In this document: in pieces, positions 45,241 to 55,484 of the stretch | How the letters are laid out: the number at the start of each line of letters is the position of its first letter | Numbering within the stretch: position 1 is the first letter of the stretch | Notes under the pieces: generated by a model | The model's database searches: none | Seen by the model: the letters and a program-made list of their open reading frames with translations, nothing else | What the model was told of the DNA's origin: nothing | Source: Halosolutus halophilus | Lineage (GTDB): Archaea > Halobacteriota > Halobacteria > Halobacteriales > Natrialbaceae | Length of the DNA stretch: 64,000 nt | Assembly: GCF_022869805.1 (NCBI RefSeq) | Contig: NZ_CP094974.1 | Span: 4,588,001-4,652,000, forward strand | Direction: 5' to 3' | Translations under genes and position numbers: made by a program

Positions 45241-46035
45241 ATGGACGGAGACGAGCACCTCGATCGGCCCGCCGACGACCGACCGGACCGTGCCGATCGG
45301 GACGCAGACGCCGATCGCGATCGGGACGCAGACGATCGTGACGTGGCGGCGACCCCCGACGGAGACGCTACCGAACGGGAACACGACTCGACCGATGGGC
45401 AACCGGACGCGGTAGCCGACGACGAGACGCCGCCCACCGCGGACGACGAGACGCCGCCCGCCGCGGACGACGACACCTCCCCTTCCTCGGACGGTGAGGG
45501 GTCGATGCCCGGCGTTCCCGACCCCGGACCCGAGGCGAACGACGTTCCGGAGGACGTCCGGAAGTACGCCCGGTTCACGAAGATGGACGGCGCCCAGTAC
45601 GATCGGGTCAACGAGTTCCTCCGCGATCGGACCTACATCACCGCCCGCGAGTGGGCGATCGCCCGCCTCTGTTCGGACTTCCGGACGGAAACCGGCGTGG
45701 AGATGACCAAGATCGGGGAGAACCTGCCGGAACTCGTGCCGTTCATGACCGACACCTACACGCCACAGGCGGTCAACCAGGCCCGCTCCTCGTTCGAGGA
45801 GAAAGTCCGGAAGGCGGGGGCGACCTTCCTCTACGGGGCGATGTGTGACTTCTTCACCGCTGAGGAACTCGACGACGTGATGTACGAATCGACCGAGATC
45901 GCGAAGTTCCTGCTGGAGGTCGAGGGCGTGGACCTCTCCGTCGAGGAGGAACTCGAGGCCGAAGAACGGATCTCGTCGGTGATGCGGGAGGTTCGCGAGG
46001 CGAGCGAGGAACTCCGCGAGCAGGAGGCGGAGTGA
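45241..46035 (+). CDS. DUF5806-type protein with acidic N-terminal extension
   Basis: 264-aa protein. Residues about 1-95 are a disordered, Asp-rich extension with tandem units DDETPPTA, DDETPPAA, DDDTSPSS. The rest is a helical domain: KYARFTKMDGAQYDRVNEFL, TAREWAIARLCSDFRTETGVEMTKIG, AGATFLYGAMCDFF, ending in a charged coiled-coil tail. It resembles the haloarchaeal family DUF5806; function unknown. Start ATG 45241 chosen as the first Met after the upstream gene. Confidence 0.7.
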   Translation: MDGDEHLDRPADDRPDRADRDADADRDRDADDRDVAATPDGDATEREHDSTDGQPDAVADDETPPTADDETPPAADDDTSPSSDGEGSMPGVPDPGPEANDVPEDVRKYARFTKMDGAQYDRVNEFLRDRTYITAREWAIARLCSDFRTETGVEMTKIGENLPELVPFMTDTYTPQAVNQARSSFEEKVRKAGATFLYGAMCDFFTAEELDDVMYESTEIAKFLLEVEGVDLSVEEELEAEERISSVMREVREASEELREQEAE

Positions 46036-46331
46036 CGGCGTCGAATATCGTAGCTGCTGAACGTCAGTGACACCCGATCGCACGGCCGACGCGCGATCGG
46101 CGTGGAAGCGGTTTCAGCGGCCTCCGGGCCGATGGCGATCCACGCTGTCGCCGGGTCCGTGCCCCCTGTTCCCTGTCGAGACTGTCCCGGATCAGTCGGC
46201 GACCCGGTTGGGACGCCACCAGCACGTCCGTGTCCATCCGCGCAGCGCATATATTTTCCGACCGCTTTCAGAGTGCGGACTACCGGAGTGGATATCCGAC
46301 AGGATTCGCGGGCCCGGCCCGCTGACGCGTG
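46036..46331. other. 296-bp convergent intergenic region
   Basis: Lies between two convergent genes. GCATATATTTTCCG (46249-46262) is TATA-like, reading toward the minus strand, and a 57-codon ATG frame follows from 46233, but its composition gives no support. No RNA gene recognised. Confidence 0.3.
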
Positions 46332-46841
46332 CTAGTCCTCGCTCCACGCGCGAACGTCCGACTCCTCGAGGAACAGCGACGGGTCGTCGTGCGAGAAGAC
46401 GACCCACTCCGCGGCCGATTCCGGCCGAACGTGGAGCAGCAGTTCCTCCTCGTGGAGTGCCCGCTCGAGGACCGATCGCGCGTCCGAGATCGAGTACGTC
46501 AGCGGGACGAGAATCGCCGTTTCGCTCGTCTCGTCGCGCTCGACCGCGAGCGCGAACCGCCGGTCAGCACCGTCGGCCGGGCGATAGTACACCTCGGCCG
46601 ACCCGAAGCGACCGTCGTCGCTGCCGACGACGGACTCGACGAGATCGTACTCGTCCGGCGACACCGCGACGCGAAGTCCAACCCGGTCGTCGCTCTCGAT
46701 CGGTTCGACGTCACCTGGCTCGAGCACGACGGCCTCCCAGCCGTGCCCCCGGTACTCGTCGGCGATCGCAGTCGCGTCCGCCAGCAGTTCCGCCCACTCC
46801 GGTGCCGTCGTGGGTGCGCTCTCCTCGTCGCTCATCGGCAT
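46332..46841 (-). CDS. Uncharacterised soluble protein (DUF7529-like)
   Basis: 169-aa acidic protein with an N-terminal helix (WAELLADATAIADEYRGHGW), a beta-rich middle (GLRVAVSPDEYDLV) and a sheet-helix C-terminus ending VVFSHDDPSLFLEE. It resembles a haloarchaeal family I know as DUF7529, but I am not certain. Start codon 46841 (MPMSDEE) or 46835. Downstream of a TATA-like TATTTTT (46893-46899). No partner gene suggests a role. Confidence 0.55.
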   Translation of the reverse strand: MPMSDEESAPTTAPEWAELLADATAIADEYRGHGWEAVVLEPGDVEPIESDDRVGLRVAVSPDEYDLVESVVGSDDGRFGSAEVYYRPADGADRRFALAVERDETSETAILVPLTYSISDARSVLERALHEEELLLHVRPESAAEWVVFSHDDPSLFLEESDVRAWSED

Positions 46842-46934
46842 CCCGCTCCGTTCGATCGTGCGTCCATACGCCTCCCGACGGGACGGGGGCGAAAAATAGT
46901 GTGTTCACCGTCGATCGCGGGTCGTCCCTGCCGG

Positions 46935-47717
46935 TCACCGATCGCCGCCGGCGTGATCGCTGTCGTCGTCGTGACCGCTGCCGGCGTGACTCTCATCGTC
47001 GTGACCGCCGGCGTGATCGCCGACGTCCTCGACGGCGATCGGTCCGGGGTCGTCCCCGACGAGCGCGTCTTCGACCGCGGTTCGGAGCCGATCCGGATCC
47101 CCCGGCCCGCCCGCGGCCCGAACGCTCCCGACCGACGAGGGCGCCAGCGGCACCGCGAGCGCGTCGTAGACGGCATCGAGGGCGCTCGCGAGTTCGTCTC
47201 GGTTGGCCACGAGCAGAATGCCGGCGACGAGGGCGGCCCCGCGCTGGACCCGCTGAGCGATCCCGACGAGTTTCCGCCGTCGCCCCTGCGCGTCGATCGC
47301 CGAGAGCGAGTGGGTCCCGGGACAGAACGCGTCGTCGGGTTCACCCCGTTCGATATCGAGGCCGAACCCGCCGAGGGTACGCTCCAGTGCGGCCGCGAGG
47401 CGATCGTACCGCTCGTCGGTCCCCTCCCGAAAATCGTCGATCGGTTCGGCGCGGGCGAACGCGATAGTCGTCGCGCCGTCGTAGGCGACGGCCCGGCCGC
47501 CCACGGTGCGCTCGACGGGTGGGAAGCCGTGCTCCCTGGCGGCCTCCCGGGCGTCGTCGTATCCGTCGCGGCGCGCGTCTCGGCGGCCGAACGCGACCTG
47601 CCGGTGGGGGATCCAGACGCGAACCGCGGACTCGCCGTCGCCCGCGACCGAGAGGAGTCGCCGGCTCACGTCGCGATCCGCCTCGATCGTCCCCGCCCGC
47701 CCCCGGAACACGTGCAT
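46935..47717 (-). CDS. Lipoate-protein ligase family protein with His/Asp tail
   Basis: 260-aa member of the BPL/LplA/LipB cofactor-ligase family. RTVGGRAVAYDG corresponds to the R-x-x-GG-x-AV lipoyl-AMP site; the fold continues to about residue 225. Members attach or transfer lipoate or octanoate, or have lost activity. ATG 47717 (MHVFRGRAGTIEAD) is fixed by GTTTAGG 28 nt upstream. The last 30 residues are low-complexity, rich in His, Asp and Gly (HAGGHDDESHAGSGHDD), a possible metal-binding tail not typical of the family. Confidence 0.75.
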   Translation of the reverse strand: MHVFRGRAGTIEADRDVSRRLLSVAGDGESAVRVWIPHRQVAFGRRDARRDGYDDAREAAREHGFPPVERTVGGRAVAYDGATTIAFARAEPIDDFREGTDERYDRLAAALERTLGGFGLDIERGEPDDAFCPGTHSLSAIDAQGRRRKLVGIAQRVQRGAALVAGILLVANRDELASALDAVYDALAVPLAPSSVGSVRAAGGPGDPDRLRTAVEDALVGDDPGPIAVEDVGDHAGGHDDESHAGSGHDDDSDHAGGDR

Positions 47718-47741
47718 GTCGGGAGCGTTCGTCTCGATGCA

Positions 47742-47748
47742 CCTAAAC
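47742..47748 (-). promoter_or_regulatory. TATA-like box of the lipoate-ligase-family gene
   Basis: GTTTAGG on the minus strand, centred 28 nt upstream of ATG 47717. Confidence 0.45.
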
Positions 47749-47787
47749 GCTCCCGGCACGCATCCGTGCGTACGATTCCAGACACTG

Positions 47788-48666
47788 ATGGCCGTCACGC
47801 TACCCGAGTCGCTGTTGACCCAGTACGAGCGGTTCTCGCTGTACAACTCGCCGTACCGTGCCCACGACGAGGGCCGGGCGATCGACCTGTATCCCGGCAC
47901 CCTCCGCGACGGCAGGACCACTGCTGCGCCGAGTCCGGTCTCCGGGACGGTAATCGAGACCCGAACCGTCACGGCCCCGCCGAAACCCTACGCGCCCGAC
48001 CACGATCACCTGATCCTGCTCGAGTGCGAGGGGCCGGGCGACCTCGGAGGGCTGACGGCCCGCGTGCTCCACGTCGATCCCGCGGTCGAGGCCGGCGATC
48101 GCGTCGCCCGCGGGGACTCGCTCGGCGACCTCGTCCGGGCCGGCTTCTTCGCACCGTGGGTCGACAACCACCTCCACGTCGGATTCCGCCCGCCGGACCG
48201 GAATCCCTACCGTGCGTCTGGATCGCTCCCGATCGACCTCGGAATCGACCTCGACCCCCTCCGGTGGGACGGGACCGGGACGGTCGTCGCGACCGGCGAC
48301 ACCTACGCCGTCCTCGATGCGCCCACCCACCCCGCACCCGGGGAGACGTTCGTCGGCGTTCGCGCGGACGGCGGCGGTGTTCTCGACGGCGGACTCCCCC
48401 ACTACGACGGCGGCGGCCTGCTCGATCGGGGCCGTTCGGTTGCGGACGGCGAGTCGGTCTCCCTGAACGGCGATCGACTCGGCGTCGTCGACGGCCGGAC
48501 GATCGCGTGGGACGACGTGACCGTCACCGCGAACGGCGAGCCGATTACCGGCCTCTCGCTGTTCTGCGCCCGCGACGCCGACTTCGGCGCGAAGCTGATC
48601 TGTCCCGATCGATCGTTCGCGGTCGCCGAGTCGCTCCGGGTCCGAGTCGACGCGATCGGCGAGTGA
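47788..48666 (+). CDS. M23-like / lipoyl-like beta-sheet protein, uncharacterised
   Basis: 292-aa protein. The N-terminal half has YNSPYRAHDEGRAIDLYPG, APSPVSGTVIETR and DNHLHVGFRP, a pattern like a LytM/M23 fold with H27/D33-type positions and a lipoyl-like hairpin. The complete catalytic set of M23 peptidases is not evident. The C-terminal half is Gly-rich beta (TAVLDAPTHPAPGETFVGV...). No signal peptide. Haloarchaeal homologues are familiar to me only as hypothetical proteins. Divergent from the lipoate-ligase-family gene across about 70 nt. Confidence 0.6.
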   Translation: MAVTLPESLLTQYERFSLYNSPYRAHDEGRAIDLYPGTLRDGRTTAAPSPVSGTVIETRTVTAPPKPYAPDHDHLILLECEGPGDLGGLTARVLHVDPAVEAGDRVARGDSLGDLVRAGFFAPWVDNHLHVGFRPPDRNPYRASGSLPIDLGIDLDPLRWDGTGTVVATGDTYAVLDAPTHPAPGETFVGVRADGGGVLDGGLPHYDGGGLLDRGRSVADGESVSLNGDRLGVVDGRTIAWDDVTVTANGEPITGLSLFCARDADFGAKLICPDRSFAVAESLRVRVDAIGE

Positions 48667-48701
48667 TGATACGGATTCGCGTCGACGCGATCGGCGAGTG
48701 A
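48646..48701. repeat. Duplicated gene end, 21-bp direct repeat
   Basis: GTCGACGCGATCGGCGAGTGA at 48646-48666, the last codons and stop of the M23-like gene, is repeated exactly at 48681-48701 (35-bp period). The second copy again encodes VDAIGE-stop after a short ATG frame (MIRIR). It looks like a small tandem duplication of the 3' end. Confidence 0.6.
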
Positions 48702-48813
48702 GTCGTCGGCTCGATCGGTGGTATCGCGCCGACGATCGAGTCCGGATGAATTCTCGACAACGGGGAATCCGCGAAACGCAGGGATCAAGAGCATCGGTAG
48801 CAGACGACGGGTC

Positions 48814-49299
48814 ATGGGCCCGGACCAACCGGATTCGATCGAGGATTACGACGAACTCGAACAGCTGTTGCAGGGCTACATCGAGGAGTACCAGGAGTTC
48901 CTCTTGTGGATCGGCACGACCGTCGACGACATCGGTCCCGGAACGATGACGCTCTCGATCCCGTACGACGACAAACTGACGAACGTCCGGCCCTACGCCG
49001 ACGAGGACGCGCGACCGGACATCCACGGCGGGATCGCGGCGACGCTCATCGACACCGCCGGCGGGTTCGTCCTCCGGACCGAACTCGAGAACCCGATCGC
49101 CGTGAGCATCGCCACGATCAACCTGAACGTCAATTACCTCCAGCCCGCGACGGGCGATCTCACGGCGACGGCCGACGTGATCCGCGTCGGCGGCACCGTC
49201 GGCGTCAGCGAGGTAACGGTCGAGAGCACGACCCCCGACGGCGAGACGCGAGCGGTCGCGACCGGGCAGGGCGCGTATCGGATCTTCCGACAGGAGTGA
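48814..49299 (+). CDS. PaaI-type hotdog thioesterase
   Basis: 161-aa hotdog-fold protein of the PaaI/YdiI acyl-CoA thioesterase family. DIHGGIAATLIDTAGG contains the HGG-x(n)-D motif around the active helix; INLNVNYLQPATGDLTATAD is the conserved long strand region. Hydrolyses acyl- or aryl-CoA thioesters. Start ATG 48814 (MGPDQPDSI). Single gene before the nos operon. Confidence 0.85.
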   Translation: MGPDQPDSIEDYDELEQLLQGYIEEYQEFLLWIGTTVDDIGPGTMTLSIPYDDKLTNVRPYADEDARPDIHGGIAATLIDTAGGFVLRTELENPIAVSIATINLNVNYLQPATGDLTATADVIRVGGTVGVSEVTVESTTPDGETRAVATGQGAYRIFRQE

Positions 49300-49570
49300 G
49301 CGTCGGACGTCGCGTGGCGCTGCCAGTCGCGCGCGACCCGATCCGGCCGATCGGTCCCACTCGGACGGCCGTTCTGGACCCGCGATTCGACGAGCGTACG
49401 CTCCGGAGTAACTAGCTCCCGTCCCCTCCTTAGCGCTTCGACGAACATCTTCCCCAATTGTTCCACCTGAAGAGAATTTATACGCCCCTCTAATAACTCG
49501 CTGTTCCGATCCCCGGGTGTAATCGGCGACCTGCTGTACAGAACTGCGATCGACGTTCCCATCCAGAACG
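49300..49570 (+). promoter_or_regulatory. Promoter region of the nos operon
   Basis: A TATA-like TTTATA at 49477-49482 predicts a start near 49505 and an untranslated leader of about 65 nt before nosZ. Upstream, CCCCAATTGTTCCACCTGAAG (49453-49472) may hold a regulator site; a DNR/FNR-like dyad is not obvious. No ORF is supported in this gap. Confidence 0.5.
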
Positions 49571-51472
49571 ATGACCGACACACCCACTTCGACCGATCGA
49601 GACCGGACCGAGACCGACGCGACGACCGCTGGGGCCGATCGAGAGCCGCTGTTCGACCGCATTCCCCGACGCGACTTCATGAAGGCCGGCGCGGCAGCCG
49701 GCGCGATGGGGTCGTTCGCCGGCTGTACGGGGCTGCTCAGCGACGACGACCTCCCGTCGGCGGCGGACGTCGGCGCGACCGTCGAACCCGGTGAACACGA
49801 CGACTACTACGCGTTTCTCTCCGGCGGTCACTCCGGCGAGATCCGCGTCTACGGCATTCCCTCGATGCGTCAGCTGATGCGCATCCCCGTGTTCAACACC
49901 GAGAGTGCCCGCGGCTACGGCTACGACGATCGGACCAGCGAGATGCTGGAGGACGCGGGTGGCTACTCGTGGGGTGACACTCACCACCCGCGTATCAGCC
50001 AGACGGACAACGACTACGACGGCCGCTGGGCGTTCGTCAACGACAAGGCGAACGGCCGCATGGCCCGCATCGACCTGACGTACTTCGAGACGGACGCCAT
50101 CGTCGACATTCCGAACCAGCAGGGGACCCACGGGGCCTGCTGTCTGCTCCCCGATACGAAGTACGTCTTCGGCGTCGGCGAGTTCCGCGTCCCGATGCCG
50201 AACGACGGGCGCGACCTCGACGATCCCGACAGCTACACCTCGACCATCGCCGCGATCGATCCCGAGACGATGAACGTCGAGTGGGAAGTGTTGGTCGACG
50301 GCAACATGGACAACGGCGACGGCGGCAAGGAGGGTCGCTGGTTCTTCGCGACGGGCTACAACAGCGAGAGCGGGGTTTCCGAGAGCGAGATGTCTTCGTC
50401 CGACACCGACTGGGTGAAGGCCTTCGACGTCCCCGCGATCGAGGAGGCCGTCGAGGCCGGCGAGTACGAGGAGATCGGCGGCGTTCCGGTCGTCGACGGC
50501 ACTCGGGGCAGCGCGCTGAACAGCGGCGACCGCCCGGTCGTCCGGTACGTGGACGTGCCGAAGAGTCCACACGGGGTGAGCGTCACGCCCGACGGGGCCT
50601 ACGCGATCGCGAGCGGGAAACTCGACCCGACCTGTTCGGTGATCGACATCGAGACGCTGGCGGACGCCGACGATCCGAACGAGGCGATCGTTGGTCAGCC
50701 CCGCGTCGGGATGGGACCGCTGCACACCGCCTACGACGGCCGGGGCCACGCCTACACGACGCTGTTCATCGACTCGCAGGTCGCCAAGTGGGACATCGAG
50801 GCGGCCGTCGAGGCCGAACCGGGCTCCGAGGAACCGGTGATCGAGAAGATCGACGTCCACTACAACCCGGGCCACCTGATCGCCGCGGAGTCCTACACGG
50901 CCGACCCGCAGGGCGACTGGCTGGTCTCGCTCAACAAGCTCTCGAAAGACCGGTTCCTCCCGGTCGGACCGATGCACCCGGAGAACGACCAGCTGATCTA
51001 CATCGGGGACGACGACGCGGGGATGAAACTCGTCAAGGACACCCCGTCGTACGCCGAGCCACACGACGCGTCGATCGTGAGTGCGGACAAGCTCGACCCC
51101 GCAAAGGTCTACGATCCCGAGGACTACGACGAGGAGTTCGTCGGGCCGGACGAGAGCGAGGTCGTCCGCGAGGACGGTCGGGTGCACGTGAAGATGTACT
51201 CGGTGCGAAACGAGTTCGGCTTCGAGGACGTCACCGTCCAGGAGGGCGACGAGGTGACGGTTACCGTCACGAACGTCGAGGAGACGCCCGACCTGCTGCA
51301 CGCGCTGGCGATCCCCGAGCACGACGTCAACCTGAAACTCGCCCCGCAGGAGACGCGCGAGGTGACGTTCACGGCCGACGAACCGGGCGTCTACTGGATG
51401 TACTGTGCGTTCTTCTGTAGCGCACTGCACCTCGAGATGCGCTCGCGACTGATCGTCGAACCCGCGGAGTGA
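49571..51472 (+). CDS. nosZ: Nitrous oxide reductase NosZ
   Basis: 633-aa enzyme that reduces N2O to N2, last step of denitrification. N-terminal Tat motif RRDFMK (around 33) and a lipobox-like FAGC with C52 indicate export folded and a lipid anchor. The propeller domain carries the CuZ His ligands: H138/H139 (DTHHPR), later THGACC, SPHGVSV, GPLHTAY, PGHL and EPHDASI. The C-terminal cupredoxin domain holds the CuA site (AIPEHD and YCAFFCSALHLEM: two Cys, His, Met). All metal ligands seem intact. First gene of the operon; the next ORF starts 6 nt after its stop. Confidence 0.96.
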   Translation: MTDTPTSTDRDRTETDATTAGADREPLFDRIPRRDFMKAGAAAGAMGSFAGCTGLLSDDDLPSAADVGATVEPGEHDDYYAFLSGGHSGEIRVYGIPSMRQLMRIPVFNTESARGYGYDDRTSEMLEDAGGYSWGDTHHPRISQTDNDYDGRWAFVNDKANGRMARIDLTYFETDAIVDIPNQQGTHGACCLLPDTKYVFGVGEFRVPMPNDGRDLDDPDSYTSTIAAIDPETMNVEWEVLVDGNMDNGDGGKEGRWFFATGYNSESGVSESEMSSSDTDWVKAFDVPAIEEAVEAGEYEEIGGVPVVDGTRGSALNSGDRPVVRYVDVPKSPHGVSVTPDGAYAIASGKLDPTCSVIDIETLADADDPNEAIVGQPRVGMGPLHTAYDGRGHAYTTLFIDSQVAKWDIEAAVEAEPGSEEPVIEKIDVHYNPGHLIAAESYTADPQGDWLVSLNKLSKDRFLPVGPMHPENDQLIYIGDDDAGMKLVKDTPSYAEPHDASIVSADKLDPAKVYDPEDYDEEFVGPDESEVVREDGRVHVKMYSVRNEFGFEDVTVQEGDEVTVTVTNVEETPDLLHALAIPEHDVNLKLAPQETREVTFTADEPGVYWMYCAFFCSALHLEMRSRLIVEPAE

Positions 51473-51477
51473 TCACG

Positions 51478-52269
51478 ATGTCCCGCCTCGCACGGCTGAC
51501 CGAACTCAGGCGCCTCCTCCCGCTGACAGCGGCCGGGCTGTTCCTGCTCGCGCTGACGATGCCGGTGTGGCGGATCGTCCTCACGGCGCCACAATACATG
51601 GACCCGCTGGTCGTGGAACTCTACGCGTACCCGCGACTGGGTGGCGACTTCGGGGAGGTACACGCCCTCAACAAGTACGTCGGGTTCTACTACCCCGATC
51701 CGGTGTACGTCGACCCGAACTACGACGTTCACGAGAAGGCCGTCGCCGTCCCCGAGTGGGTGCTCGGCCCCGTGGTGTTCGTCGGTCTCGCCGCGGCCAG
51801 CGCCGTCGTCGCGCTCCTGCCGGCGGGCCGAACGCTGCGACGCGGCCTGACCGCCTTGGTCGCCGGGACGATCGCGATCTTCGGCGCGATGCTCGCGATC
51901 GTCCAGTACCGGCTCTATCAGGCCGGCCACTCGCTCGATCCGGACGCGCCGCTGTCCGGGGTCGAGGGGTTCACTCCGCCGGTCCTCGGGACCTACGAGG
52001 TAGCTAACATCAGCGGCAACGCCTGGTTCGGTCCCGGCGGGTACGCGACGGTCGTCGCCGTCGGCCTGCTGGTCGTCGCGTTCCGCTCCCGGGACTCCGG
52101 GGCGACGATCCGGGACGTCCCGGCGCTCCTCCGGGCCGGCGTCGATCGCCTCCGCGCCCGGATCCGCCGGTGGCGCGATCGGTCCGGTTCGAGCGGCCGA
52201 TCGGGTACCGACCGCGAGTCGAACGCGACCGACCCCGCTCGCTCGACCACGGAGGGTGAGTCCACGTGA
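51478..52269 (+). CDS. nos-operon membrane protein of unknown function
   Basis: 263-aa protein between nosZ and nosD, a position where haloarchaeal and some bacterial nos clusters carry a similar membrane protein. Hydrophobic segments: LLPLTAAGLFLLALTMPVW, VLGPVVFVGLAAASAVVALL, ALVAGTIAIFGAMLAIVQY and ATVVAVGLLVVAF; an extracytoplasmic loop around 35-85 (YAYPRLGGDFGEVHALNKYVG). The last 55 residues are charged and probably cytoplasmic. ATG 51478 chosen; a GTG nine bases earlier would overlap nosZ. May help donate electrons or copper to NosZ (inference). Confidence 0.75.
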   Translation: MSRLARLTELRRLLPLTAAGLFLLALTMPVWRIVLTAPQYMDPLVVELYAYPRLGGDFGEVHALNKYVGFYYPDPVYVDPNYDVHEKAVAVPEWVLGPVVFVGLAAASAVVALLPAGRTLRRGLTALVAGTIAIFGAMLAIVQYRLYQAGHSLDPDAPLSGVEGFTPPVLGTYEVANISGNAWFGPGGYATVVAVGLLVVAFRSRDSGATIRDVPALLRAGVDRLRARIRRWRDRSGSSGRSGTDRESNATDPARSTTEGEST

Positions 52270-53625
52270 CCGAATCCTGGTTCGCCATCGTCGCCGCGGT
52301 GATGCTCGTCGGGTCGCTCGCGGGTGCAGCCGTCGCCGCGACCGACGAATCGGCCGACGATCGGAGCGTCGACGACTGGAGCGCGGACGTGCCGGCCGTC
52401 CACGACGTCCCCGTACCCGGCGGAGACGGCACCGCGACCGTCGGCGATCGAGAGTACGACTCGCTGCAGGCGGCGATCGACGCCGCCGAACCCGGGGACG
52501 CGGTGCGCCTCGAGGGTCGGTTCGACGAGCGCGTGACCGTCGAGACGCCGAACGTCTCGATCGCGGCCGTCGACCGAGACGGCGCGGTGATCGACGGCGG
52601 CGGCGAGGGCACCGTCGTCGACGTCCGCGCCGACGACGTGACGATCGAGGGCGTCTGGATACGCAACTCCGGATCCGACCAGACCGACGACGACAGCGGC
52701 GTCCTCGTCAACGGCTCGAACGTCACGCTGTCGGCGCTTCGCCTGACGGAGGTCGACTTCGGCGTCTGGATCGGCGCGGTCGACGACGTGACCGTCGAGC
52801 ACAGCATCGTCGCCGGCCGCGAGGACGTCACGACCCCCGAGCGCGGCAACGGCATTCACCTCTGGGAGACCACCGACGCGGAGATCAGGGACAACTACGT
52901 CACGACCGTCCGCGACGGGATCTACTACCAGTGGGCGGAGGGCGTCGTCGCGGAGGGTAACGTCATGTGGGACCTGCGGTACGGCGTCCACTACATGTAC
53001 TCGAACGACAACCTGCTGGCGGACAACGTCGCGTTCGACAACGACGTCGGGTTCGCGCTGATGGTCTCCCAGGAACTCTCGCTGCGGAACAACACCGCGG
53101 TGAACAACGACGGCTCGAGCGGCCACGGCATCCTCGTCAAGGACGTCGAGAACAGCGAGATCGTCGGGAACGACGTCGTCGGGAACGACAACGGCCTGTA
53201 CGTCTACAACGCCCAGCACAACCGCATGGCGGACAACCTCGTCCTCGAGAACGACGTGGGGGTGCACGTCACGGCCGGCAGCAGCGGCGAACTCGTGACG
53301 GGCAACAGCTTCATCGGGAACGACGACGCCGCGTTCGCGGAGACGAACTCGCAGGTCAGCTGGAACGACACCGATCGGGGCAACTACTGGTCGGACGCCC
53401 GCGCCGTCGACCTCGACGGCGACGGGACGAGCGAAGCCCGTCACCAGCCCGCCGGAACCGTCGAACGGGTGGTCCACGACAACCCGCAAGCGGCCGTCTT
53501 CGCCGAGAGTCCGGCGTTCGACGCCGTTCGACTGGCCGAGAGTTCGTTCCCGATCGTCGAGACGCCGGGCATCGTCGACCAGCGACCGCTGGCCGAGCCA
53601 GCACACGAGGACTGGAGGTCCTACT

Positions 53626-53645
<20 letters not shown>
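52266..53645 (+). CDS. nosD: NosD copper-cluster assembly protein
   Basis: 459-aa exported protein with a cleavable-looking signal (WFAIVAAVMLVGSLAGAAVAA) and a right-handed parallel beta-helix of CASH-type repeats (NGSNVTLSALRL; NDNLLADNVAFDNDVGFAL; NSEIVGNDVVGNDNGLYVYN). NosD acts with NosF and NosY in maturation of the CuZ cluster of NosZ. GTG start 52266 overlaps the preceding stop (GTGA), so translation is coupled. Ends within nosF by 20 nt. Confidence 0.93.
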
Positions 53646-54548
<903 letters not shown>

Positions 54549-54552
<4 letters not shown>

Positions 54553-55484
54553 CTGGCGACCCGACCCGGATCGACGGCGACGACAGCGCGTCGTCCGAAC
54601 CGACGCCCGACGGCGGCTACGAGGCCGAAACCGGGACCGAGGCTGCGATCGCGACCGGTCTCGCCGCCGAGTCCGGGCGCTGGTACCGGCAACTGTTCGT
54701 CGTCGCCGAGACGGAGTATCGGCTGGCGATCCGGAGCCGGTGGGCGATCGCGCTCACCGCGATCTTCGCCGCGTTCGCGCTCGGGTTGACGACCTTCAGC
54801 GGCTCCGCGGTGAGTCCTCAGGGGTTCGAGCGAGTCGTCGCGAGCCTCGCCGTGCTCGCTGTCTACCTCGTGCCGCTGGTCGCGTTCGCGTTCAGCTACG
54901 ACGCCGTGGTCGGCCGGGAGGAGAGCGGCTGGCTCCAGACGCTGTTCGCGCTGCCAGTCTCGCGATCGTGGGTCGTCCTCGGGACGCTCCTCGGGCGGGC
55001 GACCGTGCTCGCGAGCGCGACGATCGTCGGGTTCGGCGTCGCCGGCGGGTTCCTCCTGCTCGAGTACGGTCTCGCCGGCTTCGACGCCTACGTCGGCTTC
55101 CTGCTCGGGACCGTCGGACTCGGGCTGGCCGTCCTCGCGATCGGCGTCCTGCTGTCGACGATCGCTCGCGAGAAGACCCACGCGCTCGGGATCGCCCTGC
55201 TGGCGTGGGCGTGGTTCGTCCTCGTTCACGACCTGCTCGGGCTCGGCCTGGTCGCCGCGTTCGGTCTCTCGGAGACGGCGGTCTCGGCGATGGTGGTGGC
55301 AAACCCCACCGCGGTCTTCCGGGCGCTCGTCCTCGGCGCACTCGGTGCCGGCGGAGAGGCCGGCTTCGCCGCCGTGATCGCGTCGTCCGGCCTCTCGACG
55401 GGCGTGCTCGTCGCGGCACTGCTCGCCTGGATCGTGGTTCCGACCGCACTCGCGACGATCGCGGTCCGGAGGCGACGACTATGA
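54549..55484 (+). CDS. nosY: NosY ABC permease
   Basis: 311-aa permease with about six membrane helices beginning near residue 65 (WAIALTAIFAAFALGLTTF ... VAALLAWIVVPTALATIAV). The NosY-like motif YDAVVGREESGWLQTLFALPVSR is present. An unusual 45-residue acidic, Gly/Thr-rich N-terminal extension precedes the first helix. Start GTG 54549 overlaps the nosF stop by 4 nt. Partner of NosF. Confidence 0.9.

Noticed and set aside
45241-45530. Possible transposase or integrase remnants around repeat-rich areas
   Set aside because: I looked for DDE, tyrosine recombinase or IS200/605 motifs across the window and found none; the repeats are internal to coding sequence.
46063-46233. 57-codon minus-strand frame after a TATA-like sequence
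   Set aside because: Promoter spacing is slightly short and the Arg-rich translation looks like a shadow frame; not enough support.
46951-47020. Short GC-rich tandem units suggesting a CRISPR or minisatellite
   Set aside because: They encode the His/Asp-rich tail of the lipoate-ligase-family protein in frame, so they are explained as coding repeats.
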